Assembly: GCA_024196135.1 (NCBI GenBank)
Contig: JAMQCK010000180.1
Span: 1-43,440, forward strand
Length of the DNA stretch: 43,440 nt
DNA from: Pleurotus ostreatus/Saccharomyces cerevisiae fusant
Taxonomy: Eukaryota; Opisthokonta
Reading direction: 5' to 3'
Shown: positions 1 through 9,637 of the stretch, piece by piece
Numbering within the stretch: position 1 is the first letter of the stretch
Layout of the letters: every line of letters begins with the position of its first letter
Translations under genes and position numbers: made by a program
Notes under the pieces: model-generated
Database searches by the model: none
Told to the model about the DNA's origin: nothing
The model's input: only the letters and a program-made list of their open reading frames with translations

Positions 1-315
1 TGCCCCCGCTTTCTGCCGCGCCTACCCGTCGGCGGGCCTGACAGCGGCAGAACGCGCCGCTGCGCTGGATCCCGGTGTTGTCGCGAGCCAATGCGACAGC
101 CTCACGTGCGTTATGTGCGTCTTCCGTCCGGTTGGCTAACTTCGTCCATCTAATCTCGCCCGCAAGGACCATAGACTCTTCTGGGCCTCTAAGCTTGCTA
201 GACTGAACGCAGATACCTTCATTTGAGGCCATACAACGTTCCGGAGGGCCGTTCATTAGGGAGTCCCGCTGAGCCGCGCGCATTGAGATCGTGCTGATTC
301 CGTATTTTTCTGTAG

Positions 316-873
316 GGATTCGACGTGGAACTCGTCATCCCGTGCTTCGCGACGGCGGTGATAGAGGCTGGTAAGTGGAGCTCGCTCTACGTCTCACAAT
401 TTTCGAGAGCGCCTCTACATGCCCAGGCCTTTCTGCTCGGGCGCCTCCGCTGTCAGGTTGACCCTCACCGTCTATCACCTGCAGGTGAGTATCTCTATCG
501 CCCCAGCATCGCCGCGCGTGTATATCCGTCTCCTGATCGCGCGTAGTTCGTGTCCTGATCGTGCGTAAGTTAGCCTGTGGGACGGTCGACCACTGAATGC
601 GAGGTACGCTTTTCGACGAATTCAGTCGGCGTCTGCCTTGTTCTGATCAGCTTTTGACTTCATTTGCAGGACCTCCGTATTTCATCTGTCGCCGTTCGAC
701 TTCATCTGCAGGGCCACGGCGAAGTATGCATCGACAAGCGTACCCCATACATCTACGACTCTATACAATACATCGACAAAGCCAACCCTATCGCGTCGCT
801 CCTCGGGTACGTGTACCAGTCCGACTTCGCGGAGATGGACGCGTACGCGATTCTCGGGATGGAAGTTTGTGGG
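316..873 (+). pseudogene. Exon-like fragments of an unrecognised gene, probably broken
   Basis: Two stretches look like exons. At 316-370, preceded by an acceptor-like TGTAG and followed by GTAAGT, the translation contains ELVIPCFATAVIEAG. At 712-873, preceded by CATCTGCAG, it reads through YDSIQYIDKANPIASLLGYV and then AMDAYAILG-like residues. Both look like ordinary protein, but I could not join them: the first ends in phase 1 and the second opens in phase 0. An acceptor at 475-483 runs directly into a donor-like GTGAGT with no exon between. I recognise no family. It may be a decayed gene, or the 3' part of a gene entering from the left edge. Confidence 0.25.
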
Positions 874-1009
874 AGGGCTCTGAGAAGGCGGCGCTGCCGC
901 CAGCAGACAGCGCGTGAGGCGCCTTCGATCCCTCGCGTGCCCCCTAGGTGCGCCAGTGCTTTCTTCCCTAGGTGCGCGGCTTCTGCGCTCTATACTCCTT
1001 GCGTCTGGC

Positions 1010-1480
1010 GCCTGACCGCTACTCAGCGACTCTGCCGCTCTGAAGGCGCACGGGTCTTGTGCTGTGCTGCACGACTCTAGCGCGCTTCAGCACGGGTCTT
1101 GTGATACTCTGCACGAGCCTTACGCCCTCAAGCGCGGGTCTGATGCGCTCCTGCATGCCTGATGCACGCCACTCGTGGCATGGTGCCCGCACAGCGAACA
1201 TTGGGCGCCTCAAGGCGAGCAATAGACGCCAACCTACGCAACTTGCCGGCGCCACGACTCGGAGGACCGGTGCGAGTAGTCTCGTAAACCAGCCTGGCGC
1301 GAGTCTCATGGATCCGACGGTGCGAGAGCCGACGCCACGATTCTTGAGGCGCCCCGTGCTCCCTGCGCCTGCGTCTCTTGGCTGGCACTGCTTCGGTACT
1401 TGCCGTCTCTTGGACGATAGCCCCTCTCTCGGCCACTGATCCACGTCTCTTGGTCGCCGCTACGTCCGCCCTCACGTTCT
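1010..1480. repeat. Degenerate imperfect short repeats in non-coding DNA
   Basis: A GC-rich tract with recurring words such as CGTCTCTTGG (near 1371, 1404 and 1443), GCGCGGGTCT and GGCGCC at roughly 30-45 nt spacing. The repetition is loose and resembles decayed tandem duplication. Open frames here exist on both strands at once, start at non-ATG codons and have low-complexity composition, so I do not call a gene. Confidence 0.3.
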
Positions 1481-1862
1481 ACGACGACCGCTGCGCATCG
1501 TGGCACTGCCAGCACCGGAAAATGCGGAGCTTAGGCGTCCGAGGAATGCGGAGGCACGGGCTTTCGAGAACGGAGTCTCGTCCTTCCTCGCCATCCGACG
1601 CTGTGGAAAGAGGTATTGAATACCGACGCCAGCGCGAAGGGAGAGGTTTTGCCAACGGAAAGAAAGAGGCCGTCTAGGGCTCGGTCCTTCGAACAGCGTT
1701 GACGGACTTTGCAGAAGGCCGGCCACGGAAACAAGCGCAAGGAAACACCTATATTTGCCACCGCGCGGTCGACGGGGAACGCGGCGAGACCGTCGGTGAA
1801 TGGTTTTCTGCGAGAAAGGAGTGGTCGTCGGCGACAGAGAGGCAGTCTTCAGCGAGAAGAAG

Positions 1863-1925
1863 GCGCTAGTCGAGAAATGCCACGCGCTAGACGAGGTCCA
1901 CGCGCTAGTCGAAGGAAGCCACGCG
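1863..1925. repeat. Three imperfect tandem units beginning GCGCTAG
   Basis: The word GCGCTAG(T/A)CGA begins at 1863, 1884 and 1902, each copy running on to a CCAC motif. Unit spacing is 21 and then 18 nt. This looks like replication slippage in non-coding DNA; no protein is associated. Confidence 0.5.
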
Positions 1926-2299
1926 AGCGGTTGGCATGGCCGCCAGCCTACTGACGCGGACGCAGAACTACTGACCGGAAACAAGTGCTGCGACGCGGAG
2001 GTTGTCGAGGGCCGACTCGGTGCGATGGGCCGGTGGGCGATACGATTCGGTGATATCCGTGCCGGCATTGTTCTTTTCAGTAGGCCGCGGACGGACGGGC
2101 GAAACAACAAAAGAGGACCACGATCGAAGAGACGAGAAACAGAGGTGCGATCGAAGGGCTCAGACGTGGCGATCCGCGGTCGGATTTGTAGGCATGTTGT
2201 CGGTGCGTATGAGGTGCCGACGAGAGATTTCCGAGAGCTGACTGGAGCTAGTACAGCACCCCTTGAGCACACCACCGTGCCCAGAGCAATCGTCAGAAC

Positions 2300-5200
2300 G
2301 AGGGGTGCTGCGACAGCCGCGCCTTCGAAGGAAAATTGATTCTGGTTGCATAAGCTTGAGGTGAACGTCTGACAAGGTGAGTTGCTGGCAACGGTGCGCT
2401 GATAGACACTGACAGTCGGCAGAGTATGGGGAATGACGAGGGTATGCCGTCAACGAGCGCAGAGGTAGGACCCAAGTTTCCGATATTGACGGGCTCGGCG
2501 CAGGCGATCCTTGAAAATTGTTCGTACGCGTGTGCGACGCCGAAGATTCACAGCAACGAGCTCCCAGATTCGCTTCGTCCCAAGCCGCCCAATGGGCAGC
2601 CATCGAGTGAGTCAAGGAATCGTCGATTGAGACATTTGTCCTGAGGCTCACATCTGCAGTCCAGCGTGGTCGCTCTGTCGCACCCATAAAGCCGCGGGCG
2701 AAGGAAGTCGAACTGTGACCTTACACGTCACATTACATCATCGGCGGACTCAATTGTGCCTCCTGCTAGTCTAGGATGAGTGGCAGTGGGCGTCGCACCC
2801 CAGCTTTCGTGGGAAGAAGTTTGACGGCTCCGCGACGTCGGCCATCTCCGAAAGCCTCGAAATGGCTGAAGACCTTCCGTTTAGCTTTGGGTCGGCCTCC
2901 CAACTTGCCCGTCATCGCGCTCCTTTACACGCCGATTCCGGTCATGTTGGGCCTTGTTGGGCGCGTCGGAACCGCGAGATGTCATTCACCTGTCAAGAAA
3001 GTTCCCACGAAAGCTGGGGTGCGAAGCCCCGCGTCACTCGTTCCAGACTCTATTATCAGAACGACGGATACTCTTCTGAAAACTAGAGTCGGGTCCCGAG
3101 ACTACCTCCTGCGGCTGCTCGCGTGGCCAGCCGCAGCCGCCGGTCCCGTCGCATGCCGAACCTCCCGCGGTAAGCCGCGGAGGTTCCTTGCGTCCCTCCA
3201 TCATGTCTGTTCTGCGGAAAGCATGCACTCAACGCCGGGGACCTGATTCGATAGCCTGGGCCGGCACAATTTCTCTCAGGTCAGGGTCTGCACACTGCGC
3301 GGGCTTCGTCTTCTTTGATCTACTCACTTCTACCCAGCTCCTTTGATTCACGCAGTCAACAGTCCTTGATCTTCGCCCCTCCCGTCCTCCTCCGACTTCA
3401 GACGACCCAGATCTAGCGGAATCTGATGAAGAAGCAGCGCTTTTGTGCCCTGATGGGAAGACAAGAGGGTCGAGATCGACGCCTGCTGCAAGATAGAAGA
3501 AGGCCTTCGCGGGGCCTGGCCTTGCGCGTCTTTTGTTCTACCTTTTGCGGTCCGGGAGCCTCATGCTGTTGATAAAATGCGGTTGTCATTGGTCCGAAGA
3601 AGCTGAGTCTTCCTGCGTGCGTCCGAGAGACTGCTCAGTTCGCTCGAGTGGAAATGCTACTCGTCGTCTATGATTTCACCGCTACGGTGCGAGTATGCAT
3701 CTCACAAAGTACCCTCCCGCTGTCTTATCTCCCAATCCCTGGCTTCGAACTATTGCGTGACTGGGTCCTTCAAGTATCTGCCGCGACGAGCGGCCGACAC
3801 GTGTATCCCTCGCTTTCTCCTGCTCTTTCAGCCGTCTTATCTTGCTCAAGGTCTTCTAGACCATTCATCCTCTGAAGTGCGGAATACTACCGCGAATGTC
3901 GCCAGAAAGCACGCTTGACTTCGTGTACTTTACTACTCACGTCTACCAATGAGGCGCATTACCACGCCTTTCCGTGGCGTCTGAACCTTTGACTCGTCAG
4001 TCTCTATTTCCTACTTCGACTGCCTCCCCGACGCTAGCTGGCCATGGACCTTTCTGGATCCAAGAACTGACTGTTCCTCGCCGGCGTTGTCCGTTCCGCG
4101 CGCAGAACGAAAAGCTACGTTCTTCGCGGACTCGGCTGTCTATTTACTGCGGATGATCTTGTTGCGTACGCATCATGACTTCGCCGGAATACACCTTTCT
4201 ACTCTGATGTCTATACACTGTAGCGACTGATATACTTCTGCTAGCTTTCAATGCGACCTGCCAGTGTTCATTGCCAGCATCTGAAGACGTTGAGATCTCC
4301 CCTCAAAGAACCCCCATTCGCCTCCGTGCTCGCGGAGTACCACCCTTGGCTCAGACTTTGACATGTTATCCATCTAATCCTACGCTACGACGCGTCAACG
4401 AAGGACTAGTCGCTGTTCCTGTCGTCACCGCCACCCCGAGAGGAGTGGACCGCTCTCTTGTCGCCCTTTCTCGTACCGCCACCACTACTCGCATCCGGTG
4501 GGAATGGGGCGCGATGTGGACGCACTAAAGGTGTAAGTTGAGACCTAAGGCGCAGTCCGACAAGCGGACAGGCCTATTTGGGCGTAATTTCTATCACCGC
4601 ATTCCGGGCTATGTTCAGTGAGATGAACATGCGCGGGAAGACCATCTGTCGGCCGAGGGACCTCGCCGTCGGCCTTCACTCTTTCTAATTCATAGACGAC
4701 GCTTAAAGCGACGCTCCTCTCGTGTCAACCTCACCCCTTAGATCGCCCTTCATGTCCACAATCTATGCCTCCAGTTCATTGTGGTTGCTTGCGGCTTCGA
4801 AGAATCAGCAAGCGAATATATTCGACCTAGCGTGACGACAATAGACCATCCGATGGTACGTCCTTGCCTCCTAGCGTCATGGACTTCGCCCACTTACCCG
4901 CATGTCGTTGACATGCTAACGACTGGATTTTTCTGATTTTTCTGACGCTCGGAATGCGCCGCATGCTACCTTAAAGTCCTGCGCGTGTTGCCTAAGGATA
5001 TCCGCATACCACGGACTAGTGCACTATGTTTTCTAGTGTCTTGTAGGGCGACATAACGACATTCCGAGTTATTCCAATCGACTCTCAACAGTTTTCTGCA
5101 AAGAGAAATAGCGCATCCGACAACGCCATCTAGTACGCCTACCGCAGGTCAAACCTGGCGCGGGCATTCCGAAGCCAACCCCAACAGCAGCTTGATGGGC

Positions 5201-5390
5201 ACGCTGGAATTTTCGCAGACCACCCGCGTGTAGTGGCATACGCAGCGAGGGAGTTGACGCTGGTCCTTCTTTTCCCGATCATTCGTAGTAGTAAACCTGA
5301 CGCACGCCGCTCATAGGGAAAAATTCCTGAGGGTCGAGCAATCGAACACAAAGCTGGACGTAATCGCTACTCGCAAGATATTCAGTTGAA
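2300..5390. other. Gene-free stretch, nothing recognised
   Basis: No frame here shows a continuous protein-like translation, a family motif or a credible set of splice sites. Base composition is less GC-rich than the coding blocks to the right, and there is no AT-rich collapse of the kind expected from heavy RIP mutation. I saw no long terminal repeats, reverse transcriptase motif or transposase motif, and no tRNA that I could fold by eye. Confidence 0.4.
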
Positions 5391-5410
5391 CGGCGATTCC
5401 AGACGTTTGA

Positions 5411-5470
5411 GGGAATGTGTACACGGGCTTGGGAAAATATGTACGAACTTGGCAGGATGTGTACGCGAGA
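5411..5470. repeat. 20-bp degenerate tandem repeat, three copies
   Basis: Three consecutive 20-nt units start at 5411, 5431 and 5451. Each has the form GG-purine run-TGTAC-purine/pyrimidine tail, with TGTAC at the same offset in every unit, and a partial fourth unit follows to about 5485. Copies differ at several positions, so the array is old. It lies in gene-free DNA. Confidence 0.6.
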
Positions 5471-6102
5471 TGGAGGGAATATGGCCATGGAACGAAGAGG
5501 GCGCGCACGCTGGATTGTGAGAATAAGCAGTAAGTAGTGAGAATGAACGCGCGAACGAGGGATCCGAGGCTTCCGATACGCGTCGCCATCATCCCTCGAG
5601 GGATGTACATGCGTCCTGTAGAATTGAGATGCGGTAGAGGGAGGCGAGAAGGGGTTTGTTGAATAAGTGAGCACGCTGCTAAGACTGGCCGCTAGTCGTC
5701 GAGAGATCTTCGCGTTGTATGGCCTGTGAGCTATGCGTCGAGAAGCAAAAGGTCGATAGGAAGACGCGGGTCTTCTATAGGAGACATATTCGCATGGAGT
5801 AAGACCGCGGTACGAAGTATACATGTTCAGCCGCGGGTGTCCTTGGGGCTTGCTATTTCGTCTGAGCGCAGAAGAAGCTCGGAGGCTTTGGTGCTGAGAG
5901 TCGCAGCACCCTCGTAGGGCCTCGCAGCACCACCCGAGCGCGCTCGGACTGTGCGCTGGGAGAATTACCGAAAGGAACGAGCGAGCATCGAACACGAGCA
6001 TAACTCCGCGGTACGTTAGCCCACCTCTGCGGCACAGGGACCCAACCCCGGAGTGCAGACAGCTACCAGAGGTGCAGCATCAGTTGACCGTCGCCAGGTA
6101 GG

Positions 6103-6158
6103 TCACTTGCGGGTGGCATATCACTTGCGGGGTGGGATGGCCTTGCGGCTTGTGGTGG
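6103..6158. repeat. 18-20 bp imperfect repeat built on CACTTGCGG
   Basis: TCACTTGCGGG begins at 6103 and 6121, and a diverged copy (CCTTGCGGC) begins at 6141. This is a second short degenerate tandem array inside the gene-poor left arm. Confidence 0.45.
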
Positions 6159-6832
6159 GCTGAGAGATCTTGGGAGGTCGTGCCGTGCGTCATTTGGACA
6201 CTTCGTCGCCTGCGGAGGGTGGATGTGGCGAGCGAGGGGACGTACAACAGGCGGGAAGAGGTATAGCAGGAGAGAACACGCATACAAAGAGTGGAGAAGC
6301 CGCAGAGCTTAGGGGGCATCTTTGTTCGCCGACGGGACGTCGGTGGATGGGCTGTATTCCGGACGAGCGCGGCTTCGACGTGTGTCGGGCCCTTTGAGGA
6401 GGGTGCTCTTGTATACTGGGCACAGGTGACCGCAGCAGAGGATCATTGATAGTCGACAGTGAGCGAGATCTGTATGAGACGGGGGTAACACGGTATACGG
6501 AGATAGATTCGCGTGGAATCTGTGTTGGCCGCGGCTCAGGCTGTTTGTCGTTCTCAAGGCCGTAAGTAAACTCAGATGCGAGTGCGGCCAATGAGAGAGC
6601 GTGAGTAGTGATACATACCTGCCTGCGTCTTCTCCCGCGAGTGGGACTACATGAGAAGGAAAGATGCCTTCCTCGGCATCTCTGCAGGCGGGCACCTGGT
6701 GAGCAGCTGGTCGAGCAACATGTTTCGGGGTCAGCATCAGAAGAGCAGTAGAGCTTGAGTTCCCGAGGTGCTCAGTGCTGTATACGTTTGAGGTCTTTAA
6801 TACGCATAGAGCCGGTGAGGAAGTTATGGCAC

Positions 6833-6893
6833 AGTTCAAGTTGAACTTCCGGAGACTTCCGGACCTGACGTCACGCGTCAGCTCCCTCACGTG
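6833..6893. promoter_or_regulatory. Promoter element group: inverted repeat, CRE-like site, E-box
   Basis: Upstream of the gene starting at 7015 lies an inverted repeat with 7-nt arms, AGTTCAA (6833-6839) and TTGAACT (6841-6847). It is followed by a perfect TGACGTCA (6866-6873), the consensus bound by ATF/CREB bZIP proteins, and by CACGTG (6888-6893), an E-box. The same first two elements occur together upstream of the acylphosphatase gene. Regulatory function is inferred from position and symmetry only. Confidence 0.4.
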
Positions 6894-7014
6894 CTCAGCC
6901 GGTGCCGGTCACCGAGTCACACCGCAATATGCGACATGAACTCCATTGTTCTTTGTTTACAACCATCACGACGCTTGCTATCTGCCTCTCTGAGGCTACC
7001 TAGAGATCTCAGTC

Positions 7015-9272
7015 ATGAGCGTCGAAGTCTTGGATCTGACGGGGTCAGACTGGGATGACGACGCGTTCTTACACGACCGGGAGCTTCGTGACGAGCGCGT
7101 CTCGCACACGACAGATATCGTCGAAAGTGTCGCCGGTGGCAAGGGCAAAGCGAGAGATGAATATTTGGGCTCCAATAGGTCTCAAACAGGGGCGGCTAAC
7201 GTGCCGAAGCCCTTGCAGCAGCGACGTCCGAGTGGCAACACAAATAAGCGCCCCAGAACACCTCCAGTCGCGACGGACGACGTGAGTGCCGCGCCGCTCC
7301 CAAAACTGCCAGACTTACGAACGAGATGCAACTTAGGATGAAGTCGAAGTACTAGAAGGCCCCGTCACATCATCATCCAAGCCGCGCCCTTCAAAGCGAC
7401 AGCGGACTTCACCGAGTGAGAACATTAAACCGAAGGCTCAGCCCAGCGCCCCCAGCAATGCTGCCAGTGACATTGCATCTACATCCACTCCTCGTCAGAA
7501 TGTGCGCCCGCCAAAGGTCACGAAGCGTACACTCGCTGCAGACGAGCGTCTCGCGCGCAAGCTCGCCGCTCAGGAGCGCAAGGAGTACGAGGCCTTGTGC
7601 AAGCAGATCGAGAAGAAGAAGGTGAGTGGCTTGAACCCTGCCGGATCTTTGGCATGTCTCTGTATTGCACTTTGACCGCGCTCACACCTTTGCAGGAAGG
7701 TATCGTATTCCGGGTCGTCGTCAACGCCGATGGGAACTTGGCAGACGGCTCGCCGGCGCATCCGGACGACTTGGATCGATTCGAGCCGTGGCGACAGCTG
7801 TTTGAGAGAGGGTCCACTTGCAAGGTTAAGCGATGTACGTCCAGGGTATCATACATCGTCCTCGAGACTGACTGGCACTTCTGCTTCCATCTTTCGCTCG
7901 CACCTACCTCCTTGCACCCTCGCGTACCTTCTCTCGCCCCGCCCATCGCCCTTCATGCTCAAATCCTTACTTCTCTGCTTGCCCAGTCCACTGGATCGTC
8001 AATTACGAGCTCGAGAAGCGATTTGAGGAAGCGCGCGTCAAGCTCCGCGAGATCATGGGTTGTGAACCCGAGGAGAAACAATTGTTCCACGGGACGTCGG
8101 CGGAGAATATCGATTCGTGAGTATCGACGTACTTCTCAGCAACCTCAAAGCCCGACATCACTTTGTGCTACCCATTGCTGTTAGGACACTCACTCTCCTC
8201 CCACCACAGCATCCTCAACGAAGGTTTCCGCATTGGTGGCGTCGGCAAGCATAGAATCACGAACGGGTCGCTACTGGGCTACGGAATATACCTCGCGCAG
8301 GACGGCATGACGTCCATGGGCTATGCGGCGGGTGCGGATCGAATTTTTGCGTGTCGGGGTGAGTGGATTTCTTTTTGGCTATCAATTGAATGTACGCTCC
8401 TTGTACCCATCCCTCGCGCTTTTCCTTGCACTTAACGCTCATACCTCGCTTTGTACAGTGCTTCTAGGTCGCGTCACGCACGACCACGCTGAATCCATGC
8501 GTCGGCCGACCCAAGCCGTTGGCAGTGGTCGGTACGAGTCCTACAATAACAACAACGTATACGTGGTGCGCCATACTGCGCTAGTGCTACCGTGCTATGT
8601 GCGTGTTTCTGCCTATCCTGACCAGAGACTTCGGTATATGGCGGTGTTCTTCCTTACTGAATATATTGTTCACGCCTACTGGCTGTTCTTCGCTTACTGG
8701 CCGTGCTCTCGCCTACCCATTCCAAAGCATTCGCTGACCTCCAGCCGTAGATGATCGAGTGGGACGTCGACGAGCTTTACCGCAACGTCAAAGCACAGCA
8801 CGATCACATTCTTGCGATGGGGGCGATGGGGGCAGCGCTGGGGGTAAATGTGGGTGCAGACAACCTCAACGCCGGCGACAACTTCGATGCTTTGATGGAT
8901 GGCCTCCTTGGAGGTGCTCCTAACGGAGCTGGGCCGTTACCCTTCATGCCGCAGATGGGCACGGCACCACCACCATTTTCGGCGATGCTGACAGCGCCTG
9001 CTTGGGCCGCTAATAACCCGGCCGGCCCTGCGCAGCGCGGCCCTGCGAGTGCGGTGGTGATCCAACGAGCCAATGTACCGAAGACGCACGGCGCCTCTGG
9101 CAGTAGCACTCGCAAAGGCAAGAGGAAAACGCCAGCGCTTGCGAAACGTCCGAGCAAGTACGACGAATGGCCGGACGAGTACGAGTATTACATGGAAAAA
9201 TACGGGGAATGGTCGGACGAGTACGACGAGGTGCATCACCTTGATAGTCCGGATCCGTATGAGGAATGTTAG
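7015..9272 (+). CDS. PARP-like ADP-ribosyltransferase domain protein
   Basis: Seven exons: 7015-7281, 7337-7621, 7696-7834, 7987-8116, 8210-8358, 8459-8565 and 8751-9272. All phases agree and give 532 residues. The N-terminal 200 residues are polar and probably disordered, with Lys/Arg clusters that could be nuclear signals. The middle carries a PARP catalytic fold: QLFHGTS supplies the NAD-binding His (about residue 265) and LLGYGIYLAQ the second triad residue, Tyr (about 301). The third position, Glu in PARP1, falls in YNNNNVYVM and reads Asn (about 354). By family knowledge, enzymes lacking this Glu do mono-ADP-ribosylation at most, or are inactive. The C-terminus has a Met/Ala/Gly/Pro-rich linker and an acidic, aromatic tail. 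No BRCT, WGR or zinc-finger module is visible. Substrate unknown. Confidence 0.8.
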
Positions 9273-9637
9273 CGGTGATTCTGTGGGTATGCGTCCGGTC
9301 TGTAGTCTTGTATTTCTGCATCAGTGTATGAACTACTGGCAAGCCTATCTCCAAGGAAGATGTGATCGGAGTTTGTCATGCTGAAGGTGTAGTCACAGTT
9401 TAGTTCGAAAGGACACCGTCACCTGCATCGCACCAGATCTTGATTACAGATGTAGTATAGACTGTTACTTGCTCGAATAATAAGAACCTGGCGAACGAGA
9501 TTGCAATGGGCGCATGTGGCAGTCACGTGTAGTTGCACTCCACGTGGTCGCGGATCCGGTGGAACGCAGCAGCGTGACTCCGCTTAGCCACCCTTGCTTT
9601 CGACCATCATCAACCAAACTTCCTGAAGTTCACCACA
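9273..9637. promoter_or_regulatory. Intergenic region with two CACGTG boxes
   Basis: This holds the 3' flank of the PARP-like gene and the promoter of the F-box gene. CACGTG occurs at 9524-9529 and again at 9541-9546, the latter inside the 8-bp palindrome CCACGTGG. Such E-boxes are bound by basic helix-loop-helix proteins in fungi; any role here is inferred. Nothing else was recognised. Confidence 0.35.

Noticed and set aside
1472..2275. 267-codon minus-strand frame in the left arm
   Set aside because: Ser/Arg/Pro-rich with no recognisable motif, starts at a non-ATG codon, and overlaps open frames on the other strand.
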